7,845 bases of DNA, taken from positions 1-7,845 of the forward strand of contig JAKAXG010000185.1 in assembly GCA_021827225.1 (NCBI GenBank), given 5' to 3'. Positions 1 through 5,940 of this stretch are shown here, piece after piece; position 1 is the stretch's first letter; each line of letters opens with the position of its first letter. The notes beneath the pieces are model-generated. The model had not been told where the DNA came from. It was given only the letters and a program-made list of their open reading frames with translations, and did no database searches. The position numbers and the translations under genes are program-made. The stretch comes from Actinomycetes bacterium (lineage in GTDB: Bacteria > Actinomycetota > Acidimicrobiia > Acidimicrobiales > Palsa-688).

Positions 1-16
1 GCAGGCTTGGCAGTGC

Positions 17-37
17 CCCGGCCGCACCCGGGTTTTT
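17..37 (+). terminator. Possible intrinsic terminator of a convergent gene
   Basis: On the plus strand CCCGG (17-21), a six-base loop (22-27) and CCGGG (28-32) form a short all-GC stem followed directly by five T (33-37). This is the layout of a Rho-independent terminator for transcription arriving from the left, beyond the window. On the minus strand the hairpin has no trailing T run, so it is a poor terminator for the Lgt-like gene that ends at 37. The stem is only five base pairs and such stems are frequent in GC-rich DNA, so the call is tentative. Confidence 0.3.
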
Positions 38-1380
38 CAGACGGCTGCGAGGATTACGCCGGCCGCCAGGGCTACAGCGGCGGCCACTGATGCGGCGGTG
101 GTGAGCCGCGACGACTGGCGGGGTTCGGCTCTCCACCGGAGCAGCTGCTGGCGGACCAGGGTGTAGGCGCCCAGAGCGGCCAGGAACACGCCGCCCCTCA
201 TGACCTGCTCGGAGAGCACAGCCGCGGTGGCCGCTGCTCCCAGCGACACAGACAGCAAGCCCTCCAGGATCTGGGTGGGGACCCGCCGGGCCCCGACGTG
301 GCGATTGGAGGACCACACTCCCAGTCGTGACGACGTCGGCCGCCCGTAACAGCACCCTCCCACGAAACATCCGATCCTGCCGACGGCCATGCCGAACAGC
401 AGCGCCGGGGCGGTCACATCCAGGAACTGGCCGACGGGTAAACCGGCGGCTGCGACCACCGGGGCGCCGACCACAGTCACGCCTGCGACCAGGCCCTGGA
501 TGCACCAGCCGTCACGGCGCCGGGCGGCCCGGTGGACGACCACATACCACAGCTTCGCCCCGGCGACCCCGCCGGCCAGCGCGGCCAGCGACACCGCTGA
601 CAGATGGCGGAGGTGGACCTCAGCGGCGGCTGCGAGCAGTTGCTGGACGAACAACGCCAAGACGATGCCGGCCACCGCCATGATCCCCCAGAACCCGAAC
701 AATGTCCCCGGGGCCGTGATCCATGGCAGGAGCCGGGTCGTGACCGGACCAGGAGGGCAGTCCTTCGCCTGCCATCGCAGCCAGGACCAGCCGGCCCTCC
801 TGACCGGGATAGGAGTGGAGGTGCGCAATCCGCCGGGCCGGCCGCCCGGTAGGGGCTCGAAGAAGGCCTGAGCGCTCAGATCCCACTCGCCGGGCTGGAC
901 GTCGACCAGCCTGGTGGTGACGGCAACCGGCCCCGAGCCCCCTACGAGCCCCTCTACCGTCTCTTCGTGGTCGAAGTGGGTGTTGCCCGGCCCCTCCTCG
1001 TTGCCCTGCCGGCGACGGCCGGCCACGCGCAGCACCACCCGGTCAGCCGGCCCGGTCTCGGGTGGCACGTCCAGCCAAAACGTGGCCCCGACCGCCTCTG
1101 GCGCGACCCGAGCGACATATGCGTCGAAGCCACCCCCGCCGGCGGCTACCTCCGGCGCAGGCTCGGCGCTGACCGACGTTCGATCCCCGAGGGCCGTTTC
1201 CGGCGGAGAGGGTGGGCCCCTCAGCGGATCGGAGACGCCAGCGGCCGCTACCGGAGCCGGAGTGGCAGCGGCGGGGGACCTAGGGACGGTGTAGCGGCCG
1301 CTGTGAGCCGGCCCGGGGCCGGATCCGGCCTGCTTGCGGTTGGCCCGCTTGGGCCTCTGCGAACCCGACCGAGAGCCCAT
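37..1380 (-). CDS. Lgt-like (prolipoprotein diacylglyceryl transferase family) membrane protein with N-terminal extension
   Basis: This 447-residue protein starts at ATG 1380. Residues 1-85 are Pro/Ala/Arg-rich and probably disordered. Residues 86-195 look like a beta-rich, possibly Ig-like domain (for example PGEWDLSAQAF, 163-173). From about 225 to 447 there are about seven hydrophobic segments resembling Lgt, the enzyme that moves diacylglycerol from phosphatidylglycerol to lipobox cysteine. Lgt landmarks are GGVAGAKLWYVV (270-281), GRIGCFVGGCCYGRP (334-348), VPTQILE (367-373) and RAEPR....LTT near 417-428. The core length fits Lgt, whereas the 220-residue N-terminal part does not belong to it. 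Active-site departures: the HGG histidine is Ile (CIQG, 293-296), the Asn of GRxGNF is Cys338, and the Glu of RxxxE appears lost, while R335 and R410 remain. C343 and C344 add a CC pair. No signal peptide is visible. I recall similar actinobacterial proteins annotated as Lgt, but catalysis is unproven. The gene lies downstream of an M56/BlaI pair behind probable BlaI operators, and its ribosome binding site is weak. Confidence 0.8.
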   Translation of the reverse strand: MGSRSGSQRPKRANRKQAGSGPGPAHSGRYTVPRSPAAATPAPVAAAGVSDPLRGPPSPPETALGDRTSVSAEPAPEVAAGGGGFDAYVARVAPEAVGATFWLDVPPETGPADRVVLRVAGRRRQGNEEGPGNTHFDHEETVEGLVGGSGPVAVTTRLVDVQPGEWDLSAQAFFEPLPGGRPGGLRTSTPIPVRRAGWSWLRWQAKDCPPGPVTTRLLPWITAPGTLFGFWGIMAVAGIVLALFVQQLLAAAAEVHLRHLSAVSLAALAGGVAGAKLWYVVVHRAARRRDGWCIQGLVAGVTVVGAPVVAAAGLPVGQFLDVTAPALLFGMAVGRIGCFVGGCCYGRPTSSRLGVWSSNRHVGARRVPTQILEGLLSVSLGAAATAAVLSEQVMRGGVFLAALGAYTLVRQQLLRWRAEPRQSSRLTTAASVAAAVALAAGVILAAV

Positions 1381-1410
1381 GTCAGCAGCCTGGCGTCTGT
1401 CTGCGATCCA

Positions 1411-1439
1411 TCTCTACACATAGTAGTAGCAACTGTCTA
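1411..1439 (-). promoter_or_regulatory. Predicted sigma70-type promoter of the Lgt-like gene
   Basis: Reading the minus strand, TAGACA (1439-1434; 5 of 6 to TTGACA) is separated by exactly 17 bases from TAGAGA (1416-1411; 3 of 6 to TATAAT). Transcription would begin near 1404, leaving a leader of about 24 bases before ATG 1380. The stretch is conspicuously AT-richer than the rest of the window. Two BlaI-like dyads overlap it, one on the -35 element and one on the spacer and -10 element, as expected of a repressed promoter. The -10 match is poor, so the exact hexamers are uncertain. Confidence 0.5.
1414..1429. promoter_or_regulatory. BlaI-like operator, promoter-proximal site
   Basis: The plus strand reads CTACACATAGTAGTAG. 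It matches the ideal dyad CTACTACATGTAGTAG at 11 of 16 positions, with both outer halves (CTAC and GTAGTAG) intact. BlaI/MecI/CopY repressors are known to bind dyads with TACA/TGTA-type halves. The site covers the spacer and the upstream part of the -10 element of the predicted promoter. The assignment rests on motif similarity and on the blaI gene 1.3 kb upstream in the same module. Confidence 0.5.
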
Positions 1440-1452
1440 CTGCTTGTAGTAG
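1437..1452. promoter_or_regulatory. BlaI-like operator, -35 site
   Basis: The plus strand reads CTACTGCTTGTAGTAG. It matches the ideal dyad CTACTACATGTAGTAG at 13 of 16 positions, and the TGTAGTAG half is perfect. It begins exactly 23 bases from the companion site at 1414, with the same GTAGTAG half repeated at 1423-1429 and 1446-1452. The dimers would therefore sit roughly two helical turns apart. The site overlaps the predicted -35 hexamer, so binding should block RNA polymerase. Confidence 0.6.
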
Positions 1453-1472
1453 GTGACCCACGGGGCGGTCCG

Positions 1473-1487
1473 GTCCCGACGAGGGAC
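1473..1487 (-). other. Small hairpin just after the M56 stop codon
   Basis: GTCCC (1473-1477) and GGGAC (1483-1487) form a five-pair stem with a five-base loop in the gap between the M56 stop and the operator region. CGGTCC occurs three times around it (1466-1471, 1471-1476, 1487-1492). The hairpin has no T tract on either strand, so it is not a classical intrinsic terminator. It could slow or attenuate read-through from the M56 gene, or it may mean nothing. The rest of 1381-1505 holds only the promoter and operators. Confidence 0.2.
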
Positions 1488-1505
1488 GGTCCGTCTGCTC
1501 TCCGG

Positions 1506-2369
1506 TCAGATACGGCAGAGGTGGAGCGCCAGCTCCGACAGCTGCGGCCACTGCACCCATGTGAGGGCGGCCGCCAAGGTCAGCACGACCAGGCCCGAGG
1601 CGACCGCCCGGTTGGGACGGGCCGGCGGGGCGGGGACGAGCAGGGCCTCGACCCGGGTCACCACCGCGCCGCCGTCCATCCCGAGAGCCGGGCCCGGAGC
1701 TGCCTCGAAGGCCATCAGCGCCACCCGTCCGACGGTCTTTGCCACCAGGGGACGGTCGCCGACCGCCCGGACCGCTTCCTCGTCGGCGGCTCGCTCGATC
1801 GAGAAACGCAACCGGGAGCACAGGGGACGCAGCAACGGGTTCAGTGCGGCGATATCGGCCGCCCATAGGAGGCGGTGATGGCCGAGTCGCAGGTGGGCCG
1901 TCTCATGGGCGAACAGGACCCGGCGTTCCGCCGGGTCGAGGCGACCGAGAAGCCCTGAGGACACCACCACCTGGCCCCGCCGGCCGCCCATGCTGTACGC
2001 GAACAGCTCAGGGGCGCGGACCACTGCTACCGGGGCTGCGCCCTTCGCCGGTCTGGCCCGCAGATGGCGCCAGCTGGTGACGAGCGCTCCAATCACCATG
2101 GAAAGCAGCGATACGCTCGCCGCGGCGCCCACCCACCACGGCACGTCAGCCGCCGTGCGCTGGCACCAGCCGACGAGGCCCGCTACCGCCGGCAGCCGGG
2201 CCGCGAACGCAACCGAGGTCACGCCCAGCGCGATCAACGTGAAGACGGTGGCCGCCAGCGCCATGATGGCCAGACCGACAGACTCGCTCTGCGGTCCCCG
2301 CGTGGTGCCCGTCACCGGGTCACGGCTTCGGCCGGTCGCTCTCATGCTCTCAGGGCGGCCGCCGGTCAT
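1506..2369 (-). CDS. M56 family (BlaR1/MecR1-like) membrane metallopeptidase, no sensor domain
   Basis: This 287-residue protein is a BlaR1/MecR1-type integral membrane zinc peptidase. The zinc motif is HETAH at 155-159, with the third ligand probably a Glu in IERAADEEA (191-199), the usual M56/M48 pattern. Hydrophobic segments lie near 32-58, 78-99, possibly 167-180, and 255-275. The catalytic stretch should face the cytoplasm. Unlike BlaR1 (about 600 residues) there is no C-terminal penicillin-binding sensor domain, and the protein ends shortly after the last membrane segment. ATG 2369 overlaps the repressor stop in an ATGA, so the two genes are translationally coupled. An alternative in-frame ATG lies at codon 9. 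In characterised systems the family partner cleaves or triggers loss of the BlaI repressor. That role here is inferred from pairing, and the stimulus is unknown. Confidence 0.88.
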   Translation of the reverse strand: MTGGRPESMRATGRSRDPVTGTTRGPQSESVGLAIMALAATVFTLIALGVTSVAFAARLPAVAGLVGWCQRTAADVPWWVGAAASVSLLSMVIGALVTSWRHLRARPAKGAAPVAVVRAPELFAYSMGGRRGQVVVSSGLLGRLDPAERRVLFAHETAHLRLGHHRLLWAADIAALNPLLRPLCSRLRFSIERAADEEAVRAVGDRPLVAKTVGRVALMAFEAAPGPALGMDGGAVVTRVEALLVPAPPARPNRAVASGLVVLTLAAALTWVQWPQLSELALHLCRI

Positions 2370-2734
2370 CGGGCCTCATCGGGACGGCCGCCGACGATCC
2401 GCTTCAAGCTCTGGGCTTCGCCCTTGGAAAGCCCGCTCACGAACTGGGCCAGAGCCCCCTCGCTATCGCGTGACCGCCTGAGGTCACTGTGCATCCGGTG
2501 TGCCGCCAGCTCGGCTTCGGAGAGCAGCGGCCGGTACACGTAGCCCCGACCCCTGGGCTCCCGACCCACCAGCCCCTTACGCCACAACCGGGTCAAGACG
2601 GTCAGGACGGTCGTGTACGCCAAACTGTCATGCAGGGCGCTGCGAACCTCGGCCGGCGACAGAAGTGACTCGGAAGACCACAGGCAGATCAGGACCTCGG
2701 ATTCGAGCGAACCCATCTCACGTCTCGTGGACAC
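2366..2734 (-). CDS. BlaI/MecI/CopY family transcriptional repressor
   Basis: This 122-residue protein matches the family length (about 120-130) and layout. An N-terminal winged helix spans about 7-72, with LESEVLICLW (10-19) and the recognition-helix stretch AYTTVLTVLTRLWRKGLV (39-56), followed by the wing GRGYVYRP (62-69). A C-terminal dimerisation region spans about 73-122, with QFVSGLSKGEAQSLK near 97-111. Such repressors bind dyads as dimers and are inactivated by a cognate M56 protease or, in the CopY branch, by metal. No CopY-like C-terminal cysteine motif is present, which favours the BlaI branch. The start is GTG 2734, backed by AGGAG seven bases upstream; ATG at codon 7 is an alternative. 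Likely targets are the two dyads at 1414-1452. Only a half-site (CTACT, 2770-2774) is seen upstream of this gene itself. Confidence 0.9.
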   Translation of the reverse strand: MSTRREMGSLESEVLICLWSSESLLSPAEVRSALHDSLAYTTVLTVLTRLWRKGLVGREPRGRGYVYRPLLSEAELAAHRMHSDLRRSRDSEGALAQFVSGLSKGEAQSLKRIVGGRPDEAR

Positions 2735-2986
2735 CCCTGCTCTCCTCGCTGACGGCCCTCGAGGCCATGCTACTTGCGACCAGGGAGCAGGCGCCGGGGG
2801 ACGGCCTCGTCCTCCATGGAAGTGGCGGGCATCCTGCGGTACCGATCAGCAGACCGAGTCGGAGGATTTGGGGTTGCCCAGCCTGAACAGGGCCGCAGGC
2901 GGATACCGACCCAGGTGCCGGCCAGGGTCATCGCCCCCACCGGCACCACCGGCCACTGGGGCCCAGCGGTGCCGCTCGGCCCCGGC
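2735..2986. other. Intergenic region between nuoN and the BlaI-family gene
   Basis: This 252-base gap lies between two minus-strand genes. I see no tRNA, no strong Rho-independent terminator and no full BlaI dyad. A perfect short palindrome CTGGGGCCCAG lies at 2956-2966 but has a one-base centre and no T tract. One minus-strand frame is open from ATG 2931 to TAG 2772-2770. It would encode 53 residues beginning MTLAGTWVGIRL. It has no clear ribosome binding site and I recognise no family, so I do not call it a gene. A promoter for the BlaI-family gene presumably lies here, but no convincing -35/-10 pair is visible. Confidence 0.6.
2742..2746 (-). promoter_or_regulatory. Ribosome binding site of the BlaI-family gene
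   Basis: AGGAG on the minus strand lies seven bases before GTG 2734. It supports the GTG start over the internal ATG at codon 7, which has no comparable site. Confidence 0.65.
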
Positions 2987-4408
2987 TCAGGGGAGGAGTC
3001 GGCCCGATCCGAGAGGCAGAGCTAGGCCGGCGGCGAGGCCGAGGGCGAGGGTTGCGGCGGCGGCGCTGTAGGCGGCGGTGGCGGACCAGGTCCCGGCGGG
3101 GGCGAGGACGGCGGGGTCCTGGTCGGCGGGGGCGGGGAGGAAGGTGGGGGCGATCCAGCGCAGGTAGTAGTAGAGGCTGGCGACGGTGTTGGCGATGGCG
3201 AGGACGGCGAGCCAGGTGTAGCGGCCGTCGATGGTGGCGGTGAAGATCTCGAGTTTGGCGATGAAGATGGCGGTGGGGGGTGTGCCGACCAGTCCGAGGA
3301 GGCAGACGGCGAAGGCGGCGGCGAGGGCGGGATGGCGGCGGGCCATGCCGCGGTAGTCGGCGAGGGTGGCGGCGCGGGGGAGCTCTGCGACGACGGCGAA
3401 AGCCCCCAGGTTGGTGAGGGCATAGGCGGCGAGGTAGTACCACAGGGCCCGCTGCGCCAGGGCTGAGCGGTCGGCGACGGTGACGGCCATGAGCAGGTAG
3501 CCGACCTGGCTGATGGTGGAGTAGGCGAGGAGCCGTTTGACCCGGGTCTGGGCGAAGGCGGCCAGGTTGCCGAGGGTCATGGAGGCAGCCGCGGTGATGG
3601 CGGCCAGGAGGCCCCAGGCGGCGGTGGCCGGGGGGATGGCGTGGGTGTAGAGGCGCCAGAGGGCGCCGAGGCCGCCGATTTTGGGGATGGTGCTGACGAA
3701 CGCGGCGGCGGGGGTGGAGGCGCCGTCGACGGCGTCGGGCACCCAGAACTGGGCGGGGACTCCTCCGATCTTGAACAGCAGGCCGGCGGTGACGGCGACG
3801 ACCCCGAACGCCACGGCGGCGTGGGGGGCGCGGCCGAGCGTGGCGTGGAGGTCGGGGTAGCTGCTGGTGCCGGTGACGCCGACCAGGACGGTGATCCCGG
3901 CCAGCATGACGATGCCGAGAACGGCGCCGAGGAGGTAGTACTTGAGGGCGGCTTCGCTGCCGAGGGGGTCTCGGAGCAGGCCGACCAGACCGTAGGAGGG
4001 AACGCTGGCCAGCAGGTAGGCGGCGAAGGCGGTGAGCAGGTCGTCGGCGCCGACCAGGGCGATGGCCCCGGCGGAGGCCAAGAGGACCAGCACGTAGAAC
4101 TCGGTCTCGTGGCGGTCGCCGCGGACCGCCTCGGCCGACAGCCACAGCACGACCAGGGTGGCGCCCAGGATGATGAGGCGCGCCGCGTTGGTGGCGGGGT
4201 CGATGGCGTAGCTGCCGTCGAACACCCGCTGCGGGGGGCCGGTCATGGCGGCTGCGGTGGCGGCCAGACCGGCCAGGCAGGCGGCGGCGGCGAGGAGGCG
4301 CACCATCCATTGCCGTTGGCGGGGTAGCCAGCTCCCGGCCAGCAGCCCGATCACCGCGGCGGCGACCAGGGCGACCTCGGGGATCAGCGCGGCGGGGTCC
4401 TCTTTCAC
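2987..4408 (-). CDS. nuoN: NADH-quinone oxidoreductase subunit N (complex I, antiporter-like)
   Basis: This 473-residue, mostly transmembrane protein is the NuoN proton-pumping subunit of complex I. Family landmarks are LLFKIGGVPAQFWVPDAVDG (210-229) with the TM7 lysine K213, IPKIGG (241-246) with K243, RVKRLLAYSTISQVGYLL (289-306) on TM10, and GTPPTAIFIAKLEIF (375-389) with the TM12 lysine K385. These correspond to the known E. coli lysines of the half-channels. The TM5 glutamate normally found in a LELLSL context aligns with Leu132 (YLLASVPSY, 131-139), which is unusual. The length is normal for the family. GTG 4408 is chosen because GGAG stands eight bases upstream and the N terminus matches NuoN. 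It follows nuoM by 31 bases and closes the operon, as NuoN usually does. Tyr-rich SLYYYLRW (411-418) is a normal membrane segment. Confidence 0.93.
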   Translation of the reverse strand: MKEDPAALIPEVALVAAAVIGLLAGSWLPRQRQWMVRLLAAAACLAGLAATAAAMTGPPQRVFDGSYAIDPATNAARLIILGATLVVLWLSAEAVRGDRHETEFYVLVLLASAGAIALVGADDLLTAFAAYLLASVPSYGLVGLLRDPLGSEAALKYYLLGAVLGIVMLAGITVLVGVTGTSSYPDLHATLGRAPHAAVAFGVVAVTAGLLFKIGGVPAQFWVPDAVDGASTPAAAFVSTIPKIGGLGALWRLYTHAIPPATAAWGLLAAITAAASMTLGNLAAFAQTRVKRLLAYSTISQVGYLLMAVTVADRSALAQRALWYYLAAYALTNLGAFAVVAELPRAATLADYRGMARRHPALAAAFAVCLLGLVGTPPTAIFIAKLEIFTATIDGRYTWLAVLAIANTVASLYYYLRWIAPTFLPAPADQDPAVLAPAGTWSATAAYSAAAATLALGLAAGLALPLGSGRLLP

Positions 4409-4416
4409 GGCGACGG

Positions 4417-4420
4417 CTCC
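4417..4420 (-). promoter_or_regulatory. Ribosome binding site of nuoN
   Basis: GGAG on the minus strand lies eight bases before GTG 4408, within the 31-base nuoM-nuoN gap. It decides the non-ATG start. Confidence 0.65.
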
Positions 4421-4439
4421 AGCGGCTGCAACACCCGGA

Positions 4440-5936
4440 TCATCGGGCGACGAGGGCGACGAGGTGGCGGGCCGCCGGTTCGATGACGTCGAGCAGCCAG
4501 CGGGGGGCGATCCCGATGGCCGCGGAGGCGACCAGCAGCGGTATGACGGCGACGGCTTCGGTGAGGCTGAGCTCGGCGAAGCGGCCGCCGTGGGGGAGGC
4601 GGAGCGGTCCGACCAGCATCTGTTGGAGGGCTCGCAGGAACAGCGCCGCGGTGATGACGATGGCGGCGACGGCGAGGGCGGTGGCCGCTATCTGGGAGGC
4701 CAGGCTGCCGGCGAAGATCTGGAACTCGGCGACGAACCCGGAGAAGCCGGGGATGCCGATGGACGCGAAGGCGGCGACGGCGGTGATCCCGGCGAACGCC
4801 GGGGCGGGGCCGGCCAGGCCCGAGTGGGCGTCGATCTGGTAGCTGCCGGTGCGTTCCCACAGCACCCCGGTGAGGAGGAACAGGGCGCCGGTGATGAGAC
4901 CGTGGGAGACCATCTGGGTGACCGCCCCGGTGACGGCGAGGGAGCGGGCCTGGGTGTCGGTGCCGGCCAGGACGCCCGCCGCGCCGACACCGAGGATGAC
5001 CAGGCCCATGTGGTTGACGCTGGTGTAGGCGATCATCCGTTTGAGGTTGGGCTGGGCCAGGGCGACGAGCGCCCCGTAGACGGCGGAGACGGCGCCGACG
5101 ACGATGAGCACCAGGGCGTAGTGGCGCCAGGCGCCGGGCAGCAGCGGCATGGCGATGCGGACGAAGCCGTAGGTGCCGAGCTTGAGCAGGACCCCGGCCA
5201 GGATGGCCGAGCCCGCCGCGGGGGCGTCGGTGTGGGCGGGCGGCAGCCAGGTGTGGAAAGGCACGGTCGGGGTTTTGATGGCCAGGCCGACACCGATGGC
5301 GAGGAGCACCAGCCCGGCGTAGAGGCCCCGCCCGGCCAGGGGGTCGGCTCGGGTGAGAGCGGCGATGTCGAAGGTGTGGGGGGTGGCGGCCAGGTACAGG
5401 CCGATGAAACCGAGTAGCAGGGCCAGGGAGCCGACGAAGGTGTAGAGGAAGAACTTGAGAGCGGCGGCCCGGGCCCGTTCGCCGTGCCCCCAGCCGGCGA
5501 TCACGAAGTACATCCCGACGATCGACAGGTCGAAGTACACGAAGAACAGGATCAAATCAAGAGCGACGAACACCCCGATGCACACTGTTTCCAGGCCGAG
5601 GAACAGCGCGGCGTAGGCCCGGGGACGGCGGGCCTGGCCGAGCGAGTAGACAGCGCAGGCCAGGAACAGCGCCGCGGTGAGGGCGACCAATGGCAGGGAC
5701 AGGCCGTCGACACCGACGTGGTAGCCGACCCCCGCAGAGGGTATCCATGGCAGGTTCTCCTGGTATTGCAGGCCGCCGCCGGAGCGGTACCCGACCCACA
5801 GGACGACCACCAGGGCCAGCTCGACCGTCGAGGCGGCCACCCACAGTCTGGAAAAAAGGCGGGCCGGGGTGCGCCGGGGCAGGACTGTCAGAATGGCGGC
5901 CGCCACGGCCGGCCAGAAAGTCACCAGGCTCAGCAC
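4440..5936 (-). CDS. nuoM: NADH-quinone oxidoreductase subunit M (complex I, antiporter-like)
   Basis: This 498-residue protein is the NuoM proton-translocating subunit. From the N terminus it shows FDLSIVGMYFVIAGWG (135-150) on TM5, IKTPTVPFHTWLPPAHTDAP (220-239) with K221, LAGVLLKLGTYGFVR (247-261) with K252, NLKRMIAYTSVNHMGLVILG (297-316) with H309, MVSHGLITGALFLLTG (342-357) with H345, and IPGFSGFVAEF (395-405) with E404. These match the conserved channel residues of the family. The TM5 acidic residue, normally Glu, is Asp136, and the usual PDAH reads PPAH. The frame stays open upstream to 6146, but that part lies inside nuoL and is arginine- and serine-rich. GTG 5936, giving VLSLVTFWPAVAAAIL, fits NuoM N termini and the family length, though it lacks a strong ribosome binding site. 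It starts four bases after the nuoL stop, so translational coupling is likely. Confidence 0.93.
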   Translation of the reverse strand: MLSLVTFWPAVAAAILTVLPRRTPARLFSRLWVAASTVELALVVVLWVGYRSGGGLQYQENLPWIPSAGVGYHVGVDGLSLPLVALTAALFLACAVYSLGQARRPRAYAALFLGLETVCIGVFVALDLILFFVYFDLSIVGMYFVIAGWGHGERARAAALKFFLYTFVGSLALLLGFIGLYLAATPHTFDIAALTRADPLAGRGLYAGLVLLAIGVGLAIKTPTVPFHTWLPPAHTDAPAAGSAILAGVLLKLGTYGFVRIAMPLLPGAWRHYALVLIVVGAVSAVYGALVALAQPNLKRMIAYTSVNHMGLVILGVGAAGVLAGTDTQARSLAVTGAVTQMVSHGLITGALFLLTGVLWERTGSYQIDAHSGLAGPAPAFAGITAVAAFASIGIPGFSGFVAEFQIFAGSLASQIAATALAVAAIVITAALFLRALQQMLVGPLRLPHGGRFAELSLTEAVAVIPLLVASAAIGIAPRWLLDVIEPAARHLVALVAR

Positions 5937-5940
5937 GCGC

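Noticed and set aside
2928..2971. Palindromic segments considered as a nuoN terminator
   Set aside because: The stems are short or have impossible loops (CTGGGGCCCAG has a one-base centre), and no T run follows on either strand.
3166..3176. GTAGTAGTAG stretch resembling the BlaI operator half-site inside nuoN
   Set aside because: It is the complement of three Tyr codons in a conserved membrane segment (SLYYYLRW) and has no matching opposite half. The GTAGTA stretches near 3433 and 3936 likewise come from Tyr-Tyr codons.
2928..4310. Minus-strand 460-codon frame overlapping nuoN
   Set aside because: It is Arg/Pro/His-rich without family features and is out of frame with the well-conserved NuoN. 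It is a shadow frame.
4245..5417. Long plus-strand open frames antisense to nuoN and nuoM (also 3641-4327 and 6853-7806)
   Set aside because: Their products are Gly/Asp/Gln/Arg-rich low complexity with no recognisable domain. They arise from GC-rich codon structure opposite conserved nuo genes.
5852..5857. Run of six A in GC-rich DNA within nuoM, considered as a slippage or phase-variation tract
   Set aside because: Six bases is short, the reading frame is intact across it, and it simply encodes Leu-Phe-Ser (CTT TTT TCC) on the minus strand.
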